Source: a virus. Taken from it: DNA of 29,085 bases. Position 1 is the stretch's first letter. Each line of letters begins with the position of its first letter. Shown in pieces: positions 14,960 through 23,836 of this stretch. The DNA is taken from IMG/VR virus record IMGVR_UViG_3300029993_000023, positions 1 through 29,085 of that record. One strand, written 5' to 3'. The notes beneath the pieces were generated by a model. That model did not search any database, had not been told where the DNA came from, and saw only the letters and a list, made by a program, of their open reading frames with translations. A program made the translations under genes and the position numbers.

Positions 14960-15405
14960 ACCGAACCCTCGGCAGGCGATGGGGCGGCTTTGATGGCGTA
15001 GCGTAATTTGACGTTGGCAAGCTGCGCCTGCGAAGCATAAGGGCCTATTTTCAGTTGGTACTTTGCGTACAACTCCGCGAGCACATCGCTTGCGAATTTG
15101 GCTGCGTCGATCAGTTCAACCACCACACCCTGCGGCGCGACAACCGGCGAGGGTTTGAATGCCTTAATTGCATCCCGCAAGTGGCCGTTTGTGTATCCGC
15201 CAGCTTCGCTAATGTATGCGTGAATGAAATCCGCAAGCGCATCAGCATAATCCACCGGCTCAGCCTTCGCCTGCTCGGCGAGTAACGTTGTGATTCGATA
15301 ACGCATCTTCGTGAATAGCTGCATTGCCGAAACCGTTCCTTGCGCTACGTCAAACTCAAGCGCATCTAGCTGAGCACGCACTTCATCAACAGTAGGATTA
15401 CCCAT
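14956..15405 (-). CDS. Hypothetical early protein
   Basis: A 149-residue mostly helical protein with no recognised family. The first 50 residues form a likely helical pair (VDEVRAQLDALEFDVAQG). The middle has GGYTNGHLRDAIKAFKP. Start ATG 15405 lies inside the last codons of the upstream gene (8-base overlap) and the stop overlaps the downstream start as ATGA, so it is embedded in the operon and very likely real. Confidence 0.6.
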   Translation of the reverse strand: MGNPTVDEVRAQLDALEFDVAQGTVSAMQLFTKMRYRITTLLAEQAKAEPVDYADALADFIHAYISEAGGYTNGHLRDAIKAFKPSPVVAPQGVVVELIDAAKFASDVLAELYAKYQLKIGPYASQAQLANVKLRYAIKAAPSPAEGSV

Positions 15406-15775
15406 GGTCGTTTCCTTTTGCTAGGGCGGCTTGCAGTGATTCGATTATTTCCGTGCGGATCATGCTTGGGAAATCTGTGGTTCCATCAACCGCAAAACAG
15501 CCGATGGGGCCAAAAATACATAGAGCTTTAACGCCTGCGTTTTCTCTAACCTCAATGTTCCAACCAGCCGGAAGTTTCTGCCTAGCATCCACCGCATCCC
15601 CAGTCCCAAGGCTGGAAGTTTTTGCTTGCCAGCCTTGCCATAGCCGTTGAGTGTTTATGTACTCGTAGTGGTTAGCCGCTCCGGCTGAGTCTTCGGCATG
15701 GTCAATATAAAAACCTTCGCTCAAAGCCCACTTCTCAAAAGCGGCCCGATCAATCTCGGCATCCGAATAGTTCAT
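15398..15775 (-). CDS. Hypothetical phage protein (FEKWA / LWQGWQAK type)
   Basis: A 125-residue protein with the pattern AAFEKWALSEGF, Y-x3-T-Q-R-L-W-Q-G-W-Q-A-K, frequent in small uncharacterised proteins of temperate proteobacterial phages. Residues 70-110 read GWNIEVRENAGVKALCIFGP, a short beta domain. ATGA-coupled to the gene upstream. Function unknown. Confidence 0.6.
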   Translation of the reverse strand: MNYSDAEIDRAAFEKWALSEGFYIDHAEDSAGAANHYEYINTQRLWQGWQAKTSSLGTGDAVDARQKLPAGWNIEVRENAGVKALCIFGPIGCFAVDGTTDFPSMIRTEIIESLQAALAKGNDHG

Positions 15776-16119
15776 TTCTCACTCCCATCAGCCGGAAGGG
15801 TTGGGGTTACCTTGTCTAAATACTTGAGGATCGCCAGACGTAAAGAGGTCTTGCAGTGGTTGAAAAGTAACGCCGACTTTTCCGGGCAGTTTTCGATAAA
15901 TTCCCAACTGGCTGCGTTAAGCGCAGATCCCCATTCTTCGGCATCTTTTCGAACCAAAACCCATTCCCCCGAATCGCCGGAGTTGAGAATGGCTTCGAGT
16001 TCGTCTGAAATGTAGTTGCAGGCGTCGTTATAGCCTTCGTCATAACCAGACTTAACACTCTGACTACCTGTCTGAGTTAGCCGATCAATCAACTCCCGCA
16101 GCTTGTCTTGAGTGTTCAT
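15772..16119 (-). CDS. Hypothetical early protein
   Basis: A 115-residue acidic helical protein (MNTQDKLRELIDRLTQTG, then GYDEGYNDACNYISDELEAIL). Start ATG 16119 is chosen because it overlaps the upstream stop as ATGA; the frame is open 48 bases further upstream but that would run into the nucleotidase gene. Its stop is ATGA-coupled to the next gene. No family recognised. Confidence 0.6.
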   Translation of the reverse strand: MNTQDKLRELIDRLTQTGSQSVKSGYDEGYNDACNYISDELEAILNSGDSGEWVLVRKDAEEWGSALNAASWEFIENCPEKSALLFNHCKTSLRLAILKYLDKVTPTLPADGSEK

Positions 16120-16562
16120 GGGGTGGCCTTCTGTGGCTTTCGTAATTGGTTTAGAACATCGGCCCAAGTAATTCCGTTAATAAACGGGATAAGCGTTCCT
16201 TTGAATTTCATGCAATTTGCTTTGTGCGGTCGGTCATCTACTAGAAAATCGTCTTCATCTCCTAGCAATCCTTTGTCGTGAGTGATGATGATTCGACGCT
16301 TCAATTCTGGAAGGTGATTCATTACCCACTGCGCTTTATCTTTGTAGGCAAATGAAATACCAGTTGGCGGTTTTGTAGCTATCCATACTTCGTAACCCAT
16401 GCCTATCAAGCTACGAACGCCAGCTAATCCATCAGGGTAAGGATTCATCGCAAGATATGCCCCCGGAACCCGTTTTATCTCGTCACCGGTTGCTTCTATT
16501 TCATCGCGGTATGCGTCAAAATTAACCAGCACTCCATCCATGTCTACGAATACTCGATTCAC
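16116..16562 (-). CDS. HAD-family 5'(3')-deoxyribonucleotidase-like protein
   Basis: A 148-residue HAD hydrolase. Motif I is VFVDMDGVLVNFD, with Asp7 as nucleophile and Asp9 as acid/base. Motif II is in VWIATKP, and motif IV is DDFLVDDRPHKA. Length and motifs fit the NT5C-like group that removes phosphate from deoxynucleoside monophosphates, which in a phage could adjust the nucleotide pool. The start is GTG 16562, overlapping the upstream stop as GTGA. The substrate is not provable from sequence. Confidence 0.8.
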   Translation of the reverse strand: MNRVFVDMDGVLVNFDAYRDEIEATGDEIKRVPGAYLAMNPYPDGLAGVRSLIGMGYEVWIATKPPTGISFAYKDKAQWVMNHLPELKRRIIITHDKGLLGDEDDFLVDDRPHKANCMKFKGTLIPFINGITWADVLNQLRKPQKATP

Positions 16563-16783
16563 AACTTTCTCCCTACCGAATGTGATTGATGGTCTGAGTG
16601 GGCGTGGAAGGGTAGGTCAGGAAACGATCCCCACGGAGCACGAAACTCACGGTACATACTGTCCGGCGATATGCCGCTGCGATGACCGTGGCGACCCTTG
16701 CGTCCTTCGCTCCAATACTCGCGGTGGTTGGTGGTCGTGTTGTCGTGCCAGCCATCGGGCCAGAACTCTTGTGTCGGGTTCAT
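16559..16783 (-). CDS. Small hypothetical protein, 74 residues
   Basis: This frame starts at ATG 16783, overlapping the ninB stop as ATGA, and stops overlapping the nucleotidase GTG start as GTGA. Both junctions support a real gene. The protein begins MNPTQEFWPDGWHDNTT and is rich in His, Arg, Ser and Trp with no hydrophobic core visible, so it may be a small DNA- or protein-binding factor. The same frame is open further upstream inside ninB, which I take as chance. Confidence 0.55.
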   Translation of the reverse strand: MNPTQEFWPDGWHDNTTTNHREYWSEGRKGRHGHRSGISPDSMYREFRAPWGSFPDLPFHAHSDHQSHSVGRKL

Positions 16784-17157
16784 GCGGCTTTCTTCGCGTA
16801 GTTGTGCGCGCCAAACATGCGGTGAGCGTGTTCGCTCTTTTCTGACCAGACGATGCCAACCTCGTTGCCGTTCGCGTACAACCAAGTGATGAAATCCGCC
16901 ATGCGTTTGACACCGTAGTTGCTGGTGCTTTCGCCGAGCATCACGACACCACCAGTCCAGCCCTCTGCCATCTCAGTCTCTTCGGCAAAGGCCGCGGTAA
17001 GAACAGCCTTCCAGTGAGCCGGCGGCATGAGTTTCATCACCCAGGTTCCGGCGACCGTGCAGCGCCATTTTTTTTGGCGTGAGAAATCGGTCAGCATCGG
17101 CCACATTTTTGAGTTTTGGCTCAGCGTGCGCTTCGAGTCGGTATCGTCTGAATTCAC
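16780..17157 (-). CDS. ninB: NinB recombination protein
   Basis: A 125-residue protein with the NinB pattern: RTLSQNSKMWPMLTDFSRQ at 10-28, HWKAVLTAAF, GGVVMLGESTSNYG and the end WLYANGNEVGIVWSE. NinB (lambda Orf) binds single-stranded DNA and helps load the phage recombination machinery in place of host RecFOR. It is encoded just downstream of the RecT- and RecE-like genes, matching that role. ATGA overlaps exist at both ends. Confidence 0.88.
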   Translation of the reverse strand: MNSDDTDSKRTLSQNSKMWPMLTDFSRQKKWRCTVAGTWVMKLMPPAHWKAVLTAAFAEETEMAEGWTGGVVMLGESTSNYGVKRMADFITWLYANGNEVGIVWSEKSEHAHRMFGAHNYAKKAA

Positions 17158-17315
17158 TTTCTCGCCTCCGCCGCCATCCGAATCAGCTCAAGCCGAATCG
17201 TCTTCTTCGCGGCCTTGTTGTACGGAACCTGCCACGGTGATTTCCAGCGACCTTTACGGCCAGCTATGCGCGGAGCAATCTCGCCTTTGACGAACGTTGT
17301 GCGGTTACGGCTCAT
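17154..17315 (-). CDS. Small basic protein, 53 residues
   Basis: Start ATG 17315 lies one base after the stop of the RecT-like gene and the stop overlaps ninB as ATGA. The protein is strongly basic (MSRNRTTFVKGE, then GRKGRWKSPW) and might bind nucleic acid. An upstream in-frame ATG at 17360 would lie inside the RecT-like gene and is not needed. No family recognised. Confidence 0.55.
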   Translation of the reverse strand: MSRNRTTFVKGEIAPRIAGRKGRWKSPWQVPYNKAAKKTIRLELIRMAAEARK

Positions 17316-17316
17316 C

Positions 17317-18135
17317 TCAGGCCTCGGCCAGAGCCAGCGTGCGCTCATCCCAAAAGGCAATAAGCTCTGCTCGCTCGCTTTGATCCAACAACGTGATCAG
17401 TGCCGACGCTTCATCGAGTTCGTCACGCGTGGTTGCTTCGGCAAGCTTGTCGTGGATCTGCTGGGCTGTAATGTCGTCTACGGACGGAACGCGCGGCGCG
17501 TCGTCGGCGAGTTCATGCTCAATCTGCTGCAGCGTTTCACTTGTGCGCAATCCGCCTTGCGTCACTGTGCGGAGCTGGCCAATGTCCTCGGCTTCCTCGG
17601 CAGTGTGGATGCCCATGCTTACCTCGGGCGCGTACAGGCGCGACCAGAAGCCAGCGGCTCGGTACATAAACATCAGCTCGGGCATGGTTTTCCACTTACT
17701 GCCGGACTTCTGCAGCCATCCTTCTTCTTTAACCATCGTCCAAGTGATCCAGGGACCGATGCAGCGCTCGCCATCTGACTTGTCATCGGCGTAGGCGCGG
17801 ACCTTGTAGCCTTCGTGCTTTGGGTCCGTTCCGACAACTTCGAAACGCATCGGCTTGAAGCGGCCGCAGGCATTCACGGTGGCGATCAGGAAGGTGGATG
17901 ACCACGACGGCTTGCCTTGAATGACGGCAAGATTCTGCATCACCATGAGTTCGTTCGCGCCGATGCGCTGCGCGATTTCCATCGCGATGATCACGTTGGC
18001 GATGTTGTCTTGGTAAATCTTCGGAACCAGCGTCGAGCTGGCGTAAGCCTTCGCCTTACGTTGCAACAGAGAAAAAGGACTCTCTGCGGCTAATGCCTGG
18101 CTCGGCGTTTCGGTTTGTGTAGCGACTGCGCTCAT
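17317..18135 (-). CDS. RecT-like single-strand annealing protein (probable)
   Basis: A 272-residue protein directly downstream of a RecE-like exonuclease, the usual place of its annealing partner. Conserved-looking segments are IANVIIAMEIAQRIGANELMV, MQNLAVIQGKPSWSSTFLIA, GPWITWTMVKEEGW and MFMYRAAGFWSRLYAPE. I associate this set with phage proteins found beside DUF3799 nucleases, but the classic RecT motifs are not obvious, so the call leans on context. The C-terminal 70 residues are acidic and helical. GAGGAA lies 7 bases before ATG 18135. Confidence 0.6.
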   Translation of the reverse strand: MSAVATQTETPSQALAAESPFSLLQRKAKAYASSTLVPKIYQDNIANVIIAMEIAQRIGANELMVMQNLAVIQGKPSWSSTFLIATVNACGRFKPMRFEVVGTDPKHEGYKVRAYADDKSDGERCIGPWITWTMVKEEGWLQKSGSKWKTMPELMFMYRAAGFWSRLYAPEVSMGIHTAEEAEDIGQLRTVTQGGLRTSETLQQIEHELADDAPRVPSVDDITAQQIHDKLAEATTRDELDEASALITLLDQSERAELIAFWDERTLALAEA

Positions 18136-18150
18136 GCGTAATTCCTCGGG

Positions 18151-19053
18151 TTAATCGTTCAATGCCCAGCGCGGCAGCGCGAGCGTGTGGATCGACGGCG
18201 CGTATGCCGGCCATTTGTCGGTCTTCAGGCAATCGGTAAGGGCATCCATCTCGCGCCGGCGCAGTTCATAGCCGCGCGCCTCCGCGTCAGCGTCGATGCA
18301 GTGCACGGCGACGGCGTAGGGCGGGGACTTTTCCACCGCAACGAACAGGAATGCGCGTAGGGCGTTGTCCGTGGCCGTCATGCCTTCGCTGTAGTGCGCG
18401 TGCTGGATGTGATATCGGTAATTTGCGACGGACTTCGCAAAGCCTCGCGGGCTCGCATCCTCGGTCGACTTCAGGTCGATGGCGATACGGCGGTCAGCGA
18501 TCCAGTAATCGAGCCGTGCCTTGCACAACAGGCCGGTTTCCCGGTCATGCCAGATGATGGTCTGCTCAGACTGTCCGCCGCGGAACAACTTGCCGGCGAT
18601 CGGATGCGCGGCGACGGATGCCTGAATGCCACGCAGAATGATTGCGTCGTCGTGGCTGATCTCAATCTTGCCAGCCATCTCGCGCTCCCACTCGTCCCAG
18701 TACGCACATGCTTTCAGCGTTTCAGGGCTGGGATTCTTTGCGTTCCGGTTGCGGTCGGGTACACGGCGAAACGGATGCTCTCGGGCGATGATGTACGTCG
18801 AGTCGAACAATTCCGGTTCCAGTACGGCGACATGCAGTGCTCGACCAAAATGCTTGGCGGGTGTCTCGTTGTCGTCAAGGTCGGCCAGCCACGCGCGGTA
18901 GTGCGCCGGCGTCACGGAGAGCTGCTTCAGAGCGCCGCAGTTCACCACGCCAAGCTCTTTGCGGTGATACACCTCGGCGGGCACGTTGGGGTAGATGCCC
19001 GGCGCGAACTGGGTGATGCTGGTGAGTAACGGCGACTTGATCTGCGCGTTCAT
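18151..19053 (-). CDS. RecE-like PD-(D/E)XK exonuclease (DUF3799)
   Basis: A 300-residue nuclease expected to degrade one strand from DNA ends for phage recombination. Motifs: GRALHVAVLEPELF with His74 and Glu79, RLDYW with Asp182, then AIDLKSTEDA with Asp193 and Lys195, and YHIQHAHYSEG with Gln217. These match the exonuclease VIII/DUF3799 active site order (H, E, D, DxK, Q). The gene overlaps the coiled-coil gene upstream (ATGA at 19050-19053) and precedes the RecT-like gene by 15 bases, forming a recET-like unit. Confidence 0.82.
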   Translation of the reverse strand: MNAQIKSPLLTSITQFAPGIYPNVPAEVYHRKELGVVNCGALKQLSVTPAHYRAWLADLDDNETPAKHFGRALHVAVLEPELFDSTYIIAREHPFRRVPDRNRNAKNPSPETLKACAYWDEWEREMAGKIEISHDDAIILRGIQASVAAHPIAGKLFRGGQSEQTIIWHDRETGLLCKARLDYWIADRRIAIDLKSTEDASPRGFAKSVANYRYHIQHAHYSEGMTATDNALRAFLFVAVEKSPPYAVAVHCIDADAEARGYELRRREMDALTDCLKTDKWPAYAPSIHTLALPRWALND

Positions 19054-20186
19054 GCCGCAGCCTGTTTTTTCACGCGCGCCGGCTTTACATCGTTTGCGAC
19101 TGCAATCTTTAGGTCGGAAAAGAGTTTCTTCGGAACAATGCCCATATCATCTTGGGCGCCGTACTCGTCAAACCATTCGATAAGAGCGGCAACAGCAGCA
19201 CCAAGCGTCAAGCTGGCGACACGCGCGGCTTCGGACTTTTTCAGTGCCTCGTTGCGCGCCAAGCGAACTTCTTCAGCCTGCGCCTCCAATCGGGCCTGCT
19301 CAACCTTCTGCGCTTCACGTTGTGCGGCTAGACGCTTGTCCTCATCTTCGCGAACCCGATCAGCTTCGGCACGAGCCTCACGATCAGCCTTTTCCTGCAC
19401 AGCACGGCGTGTCGCTTCCGCGGCAGCATCACGCTGGCGCTGTGCCTCCGCCTCCGCAGCCAAGCGGTCCCGCTCGATCTTGGCCAGCCTGTCGGCCTCG
19501 GCCCGCTCTTCATCTGCTTTCTTGCGCGCGGAAGCTAGGCGCTCATCCTGTTCCTTGCGAAGCTGGGCAAGCTCGGCCTGATCGGCAATCAGTTTCGCTT
19601 GTGCCGCTTCATGCGCCAGCTGGTCGGTATGCATCTGTTCAAGGCGGGCGATCGCGGTGGACTGAGCCAGACGGGCGGACTCGATAAATTCCGCGAAACG
19701 CTCTTCGTCAATCAACAATGCCTGAAGGTCGATAATCTCTCGCGCGATGTATTCCGCTGACTTGCCGACAAGCTTTAGCGGAATGCCGCGAATGTCGTCA
19801 ACGTGCTCCTGAATGGCTGCGATGCGCGCTGCCTCAGCCTCCTCTTCGGCACGCTTGGCATCGGCCAGCGCCTGGTCATAAGCCACCTGCAGAGCGTTGA
19901 GGCGCGTCTCTTCGGGCGAGATGATGGCGATAAGCTCACCCTCTTTGCCGATGACGGCTTTCGAGAATTTGGTCGCGTCGTCCCGCGCATCCTTGCCGGT
20001 CTTCTGGATCTCGACACGGGTATTCTTCAGCAGCATGCGCGCGGCGTGGCACTCGTTGTAACCAGCAGCATTCGTGATGCCAGTAATGCGCGCCGACTGC
20101 TTCGCCAGCTCAGCCAATTCAGCCTTGCGCGTGGCAAACCCGAGAGCCAGCTCGGCGCGTTCGATGACTTGCAGTTCCGTATTCAT
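19050..20186 (-). CDS. Long coiled-coil protein linked to the recombination genes
   Basis: A 378-residue protein. Residues 1-105 form a helical domain (CHAARMLLKNTRVEIQKTG ... SPEETRLNAL) resembling DUF1351-type proteins often encoded beside RecE/RecT in phages. Residues about 105-325 are an Ala/Glu/Arg/Lys-rich coiled coil, broken near 130-165. The basic end reads PARVKKQ. It may act as a scaffold or DNA-binding helper in recombination, which is an inference. AGAGGA is 6 bases before ATG 20186. The high charge makes antisense frames look open; those are shadows. Confidence 0.7.
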   Translation of the reverse strand: MNTELQVIERAELALGFATRKAELAELAKQSARITGITNAAGYNECHAARMLLKNTRVEIQKTGKDARDDATKFSKAVIGKEGELIAIISPEETRLNALQVAYDQALADAKRAEEEAEAARIAAIQEHVDDIRGIPLKLVGKSAEYIAREIIDLQALLIDEERFAEFIESARLAQSTAIARLEQMHTDQLAHEAAQAKLIADQAELAQLRKEQDERLASARKKADEERAEADRLAKIERDRLAAEAEAQRQRDAAAEATRRAVQEKADREARAEADRVREDEDKRLAAQREAQKVEQARLEAQAEEVRLARNEALKKSEAARVASLTLGAAVAALIEWFDEYGAQDDMGIVPKKLFSDLKIAVANDVKPARVKKQAAA

Positions 20187-20226
20187 ATTAATTCCTCTCG
20201 CCGCTAACCGGCTTGTGTTGGGTGGG

Positions 20227-20636
<410 letters not shown>

Positions 20637-20640
<4 letters not shown>

Positions 20641-20915
20641 GCAGCCTCCCACGCACCCTTAGCCGCGTCGGTTACTTCAAATACAGCAGTAACTTTTCGC
20701 ACTTCGATATCAGCTCTAGCGCTGATTTTGCTGTTACGTGTCGGACCCGTCTCGGCAAGTTCCATTACACCTTTCGTTGTTCCGAAAGAAATAGCCATGC
20801 GTGCTTTCTCAAGGTTAATTACATCACCCTTGGTGTCTTTGGCGTAACCGAAAAACACGCCACGATGCTCAGTGCAAACGATGACGGGACGTGCGGTATT
20901 CTTTGAAACTGTCAT
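20637..20915 (-). CDS. Small phage protein (DUF6948-like)
   Basis: A 92-residue protein. RPVIVCTEHRGVFFGYAKD, then NLEKARMAISF and GVMELAETGPTRNSKIS fit a common small early phage family of unknown function (DUF6948 as I recall it), with the C-terminal TAVFEVTDAAKGAWEAA strand. AAAGGGAAA precedes ATG 20915. It is the first gene after a 37-base gap in the operon. Family assignment is moderate. Confidence 0.65.
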
Positions 20916-20952
20916 GGTGTTTTCCCTTTGTTTGTTGGTTGGTAAAAATTAA

Positions 20953-21357
20953 TTAGCGGTAATTCCTCTGATCCGCCGTCTCGTCAAAACCTGCCTCCAC
21001 GTCATTTTCCGCGGCCTCGCGAATCACAATCGGCTCTCTATCGATCCACGGTTTCAGCGCATGGAACATCTTCGGAAGCATCGCCTCTTGCCAAGGCGTC
21101 AGAGGTACGCCAGTAGATAGGCACTCGATGATTGGCCACGCCTGGATCGCGTAAGCGGTGATGTTTGCCATCTCGCGAACTTCGTCACTGAACTCGGCAT
21201 CATCACGACACGGCAGGTTATCGAACAGAAGTTCACCGACCTTTTCGCGGTCTGACTTGATGGCATCCTCGGCGCGCTCAACGGCAGCGAATTGCGCATC
21301 GGTATCGGGTTCGCCGCTGGCTAACTTCCAATCGTCGTAGCTGCGTAGGGCGCTCAT
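20953..21357 (-). CDS. Hypothetical early protein
   Basis: A 134-residue acidic soluble protein (MSALRSYDDWKLASGEPD at the start, SDEVREMANITAYAIQAWPI in the middle). ATGA-coupled to the membrane protein gene upstream. No family recognised; no Cys pairs, no membrane segment. Its acidic character (ENDVEAGFDETADQ near the end) would suit a DNA-mimic or protein-binding role, but that is a guess. Confidence 0.6.
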   Translation of the reverse strand: MSALRSYDDWKLASGEPDTDAQFAAVERAEDAIKSDREKVGELLFDNLPCRDDAEFSDEVREMANITAYAIQAWPIIECLSTGVPLTPWQEAMLPKMFHALKPWIDREPIVIREAAENDVEAGFDETADQRNYR

Positions 21358-21563
21358 AAAAAGAATCCCTCAAAAATCTCAATAGCCGACACAGCCGCGC
21401 AGATAACGACGACCGCATAAGCGCCAATCCACAATGCAGCGAACGGACCTAGTTCATCGCGCAATTCGTCGTACTTGTTCACCATCCAGTCGGTACGGCG
21501 GCGCTTTGGTAGCGGCTTGGTGGAGTCGATGAAGGTGAAAGGGTGCGATTGACGGGCGTTCAT
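21354..21563 (-). CDS. Small single-span membrane protein
   Basis: A 69-residue protein with a basic N-terminal half (KPLPKRRRTDW) and one hydrophobic segment at about 43-66 (FAALWIGAYAVVVICAAVSAI). The positive-inside rule puts the N-terminus in the cytoplasm. ATGA overlaps at both ends place it firmly in the operon. Function unknown. Confidence 0.6.
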   Translation of the reverse strand: MNARQSHPFTFIDSTKPLPKRRRTDWMVNKYDELRDELGPFAALWIGAYAVVVICAAVSAIEIFEGFFL

Positions 21564-21961
21564 GGCTGACCCTTTAGGATTTGGTCAGATACCCACTGGC
21601 GCATACGTATCCAGCGATTTTCTGGTGAGTTATCCAACGTCCATCGCTCGTCGTTTTCAAAGACAATTTCAGCAGCCAAAGCTGGTGCAATGTTGAATGC
21701 GTCCGCGACGGCGTAACGGTCTTCTGGATCAAGCTTCGTCATATCCAGTCCGCGAGCTGCGCCAAGAACACCAATGGCGCAATAACTACCATCTGCCGTA
21801 ACAAGCTCGTCTGCAATAAGTCGCTTGTCTTGCATGGCATCAAGGGCCACAAGCAAGTCAGAGAGAAACTTCTGTCCGCGCTTTCCAAACGTCGCCGACT
21901 GCACAGCGCCACGCCATAAGCCAATGTCCTCGCAGTCGTCGCTATAACCAGACCGGCTCAT
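21560..21961 (-). CDS. Conserved phage hypothetical protein (MSRSGYSDDC type)
   Basis: A 133-residue protein with segments I recognise from many proteobacterial phages and prophages: MSRSGYSDDCEDIGLWRGAV, GKRGQKFLSDLLVALDAM, YCAIGVLGAARGLDM and an end rich in Trp/Arg (ENRWIRMRQWV). The function is not known. ATGA-coupled on both sides. Confidence 0.7.
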   Translation of the reverse strand: MSRSGYSDDCEDIGLWRGAVQSATFGKRGQKFLSDLLVALDAMQDKRLIADELVTADGSYCAIGVLGAARGLDMTKLDPEDRYAVADAFNIAPALAAEIVFENDERWTLDNSPENRWIRMRQWVSDQILKGQP

Positions 21962-22149
21962 ATCTTTTCCTCCACATCCGCCGTCAGCGCCAACAGGTCT
22001 GCGGCTAACTGGATGGATTCTTCGCGGGATAGATAGATTCGCGATCCTTCAATAGTGATGATCGCGAACATGGTTACGTACTCGATCCCATAGCCCCGCT
22101 TAACCTTAAGTTCGCCACGGTTGAAAACGTCAAACGCTGCGATAGCCAT
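21958..22149 (-). CDS. Small hypothetical protein, 63 residues
   Basis: Reads MAIAAFDVFNRGELKVKRGY, then a beta segment (TMFAIITIEGSRIYLS) and a helix (ESIQLAADLLALT). It lies 3 bases after the stop of the Ala-repeat gene and overlaps the next gene as ATGA. Function unknown. Confidence 0.6.
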   Translation of the reverse strand: MAIAAFDVFNRGELKVKRGYGIEYVTMFAIITIEGSRIYLSREESIQLAADLLALTADVEEKI

Positions 22150-22152
22150 GGC

Positions 22153-22950
<798 letters not shown>

Positions 22951-22997
22951 GCTCATCTCCCTTCCGGCTTGGCCTCCGTTTGGTGGCCGATGGAGAG

Positions 22998-23026
22998 AGA
23001 TTAGGATAGGCCTAATATCATGTCAA
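22998..23026 (-). promoter_or_regulatory. Left early promoter (PL-like)
   Basis: On the minus strand TTGACA (23026-23021) is followed after 17 bases by TAATCT (23003-22998), a weaker -10. Transcription would start about 35-40 bases before the first left gene. The spacer and -10 are covered by operator OL1 and the -35 by OL2. Confidence 0.65.
23000..23016. promoter_or_regulatory. Operator OL1
   Basis: ATTAGGATAGGCCTAAT, a 17-bp imperfect palindrome matching the perfect OR1 site in 14 or more positions by eye. It begins 4 bases after the PL -35 and ends at the fourth base of the -10. Confidence 0.7.
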
Positions 23027-23041
23027 TAGGTCAATCCTAAT
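23025..23041. promoter_or_regulatory. Operator OL2
   Basis: AATAGGTCAATCCTAAT; the right half ATCCTAAT is identical to OR1. Its centre is 25 bp from the centre of OL1, and it overlaps the PL -35. Confidence 0.6.
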
Positions 23042-23058
23042 TAGTTTCATGCAGACGT

Positions 23059-23082
23059 AAAAAAGCCCGCTCATGGCGGGCT
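23059..23082 (-). terminator. Rho-independent terminator on the minus strand
   Basis: AGCCCGC (23064-23070) and GCGGGCT (23076-23082) around a 5-base loop. On the minus strand the stem is followed by TTTTT. It would end transcripts from the genes at 23107-23761 just before the left promoter. Confidence 0.85.
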
Positions 23083-23106
23083 CGTTGGTCAGTTGTGTTT
23101 GGCGGC

Positions 23107-23586
23107 TTATTCTTGCTCTTTACTGTCTCCGCCCTTGAATTGGCTTCTCAGGAAAGATCCCACAACGCCGACAACGGTTATTCCTCCAACTATGCCGGCT
23201 GCCTTGTAAGCCTGAAGGTATGCGAGCGCAACGGAGGCGATAAGGCAAAAGGCGAGCGCAGCAAGGGCCACGTAATGCATGCGCTGATTGTCCTTGGCGG
23301 TGCAGTCAATCACTTTTTCGTGTAATGACAGCTGTTTGGCAACCGTAGCATTACTGTCAGCCTGCTCCTTTTCCATCATCGCCACGATTCGTCCCGTAAT
23401 TCCAGGATGGAGGTGTTCGAACCGTTCAAGATGATCTGGATGGGGGAGCGGCCCGCTATAACTTTCTTTCGTCGCCACATGCATAGCTACCGATCCCTCG
23501 GTGTGAGGAATTGGCTTGGGATGAAGGGCTTGAGGTCGGCTCTTACTTAGAGCGATTTGGCGCTTTTTGCTTGAGCGCTTGCTCAT
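23107..23586 (-). CDS. DUF2335-family membrane protein
   Basis: A 159-residue protein: basic N-terminus (SKRSSKKRQ), then YSGPLPHPDHLERFEHLHPG and RIVAMMEKEQA, the DUF2335 signature, then two membrane spans at about 102-124 and 127-147. DUF2335 proteins are frequent in prophages next to repressor regions; a role in lysogeny or exclusion is possible but unproven. It overlaps the upstream gene by 44 bases and is followed by a terminator. Confidence 0.75.
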   Translation of the reverse strand: MSKRSSKKRQIALSKSRPQALHPKPIPHTEGSVAMHVATKESYSGPLPHPDHLERFEHLHPGITGRIVAMMEKEQADSNATVAKQLSLHEKVIDCTAKDNQRMHYVALAALAFCLIASVALAYLQAYKAAGIVGGITVVGVVGSFLRSQFKGGDSKEQE

Positions 23587-23761
23587 GAGCCGCTACCGAC
23601 ATGGCGCGCTTCATGCGGTTTCCCACGGTCGTGAAGTGGCGTTGTACGCCAAACTCGTGCGTAGGCATGGCGGGAAGCTTGCTCGACAGCGGCGTATGAG
23701 AGAAGTCCAGCAGACTTCCAAAGGCGTCGGCAAACGATAAGGGCTTCAGTTGTGCGCTCAT
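23543..23761 (-). CDS. Small hypothetical protein upstream of the DUF2335 gene
   Basis: A 72-residue soluble protein (MSAQLKPLSFADAFGSLLDFS at the start; GVQRHFTTVGNRMKRAM later). Its 3' end overlaps the DUF2335 gene by 44 bases. No purine-rich ribosome site is visible upstream; instead TGCTATAGT, an extended -10, ends 8 bases before the ATG, so the mRNA may start at or near the start codon. No family recognised. Confidence 0.5.
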   Translation of the reverse strand: MSAQLKPLSFADAFGSLLDFSHTPLSSKLPAMPTHEFGVQRHFTTVGNRMKRAMSVAAHEQALKQKAPNRSK

Positions 23762-23769
23762 AGGTCAGC

Positions 23770-23778
23770 ACTATAGCA
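23770..23778 (-). promoter_or_regulatory. Extended -10 promoter for the 72-residue protein and DUF2335 genes
   Basis: Minus strand TGCTATAGT fits the TGnTATAAT extended -10 pattern. A TTGACA lies upstream but only 11 bases from the -10, too close to act as its -35. The predicted start is at or within two bases of ATG 23761. Confidence 0.45.
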
Positions 23779-23836
23779 GTCCGTTTTGTCAAATACGTTA
23801 ACCACGGTTTAATCCTCCCAGCTTCCGATCCATTGC

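Noticed and set aside
17360-17360. Longer start (ATG 17360) for the 53-residue basic protein
   Set aside because: Would extend 45 bases into the RecT-like gene; ATG 17315 sits directly after that gene's stop.
19138-19687. + strand ORFs of about 147 codons within the coiled-coil gene
   Set aside because: Ser/Ala/Arg-rich antisense of a Glu/Ala/Lys coiled coil; no ribosome site and no operon fit.
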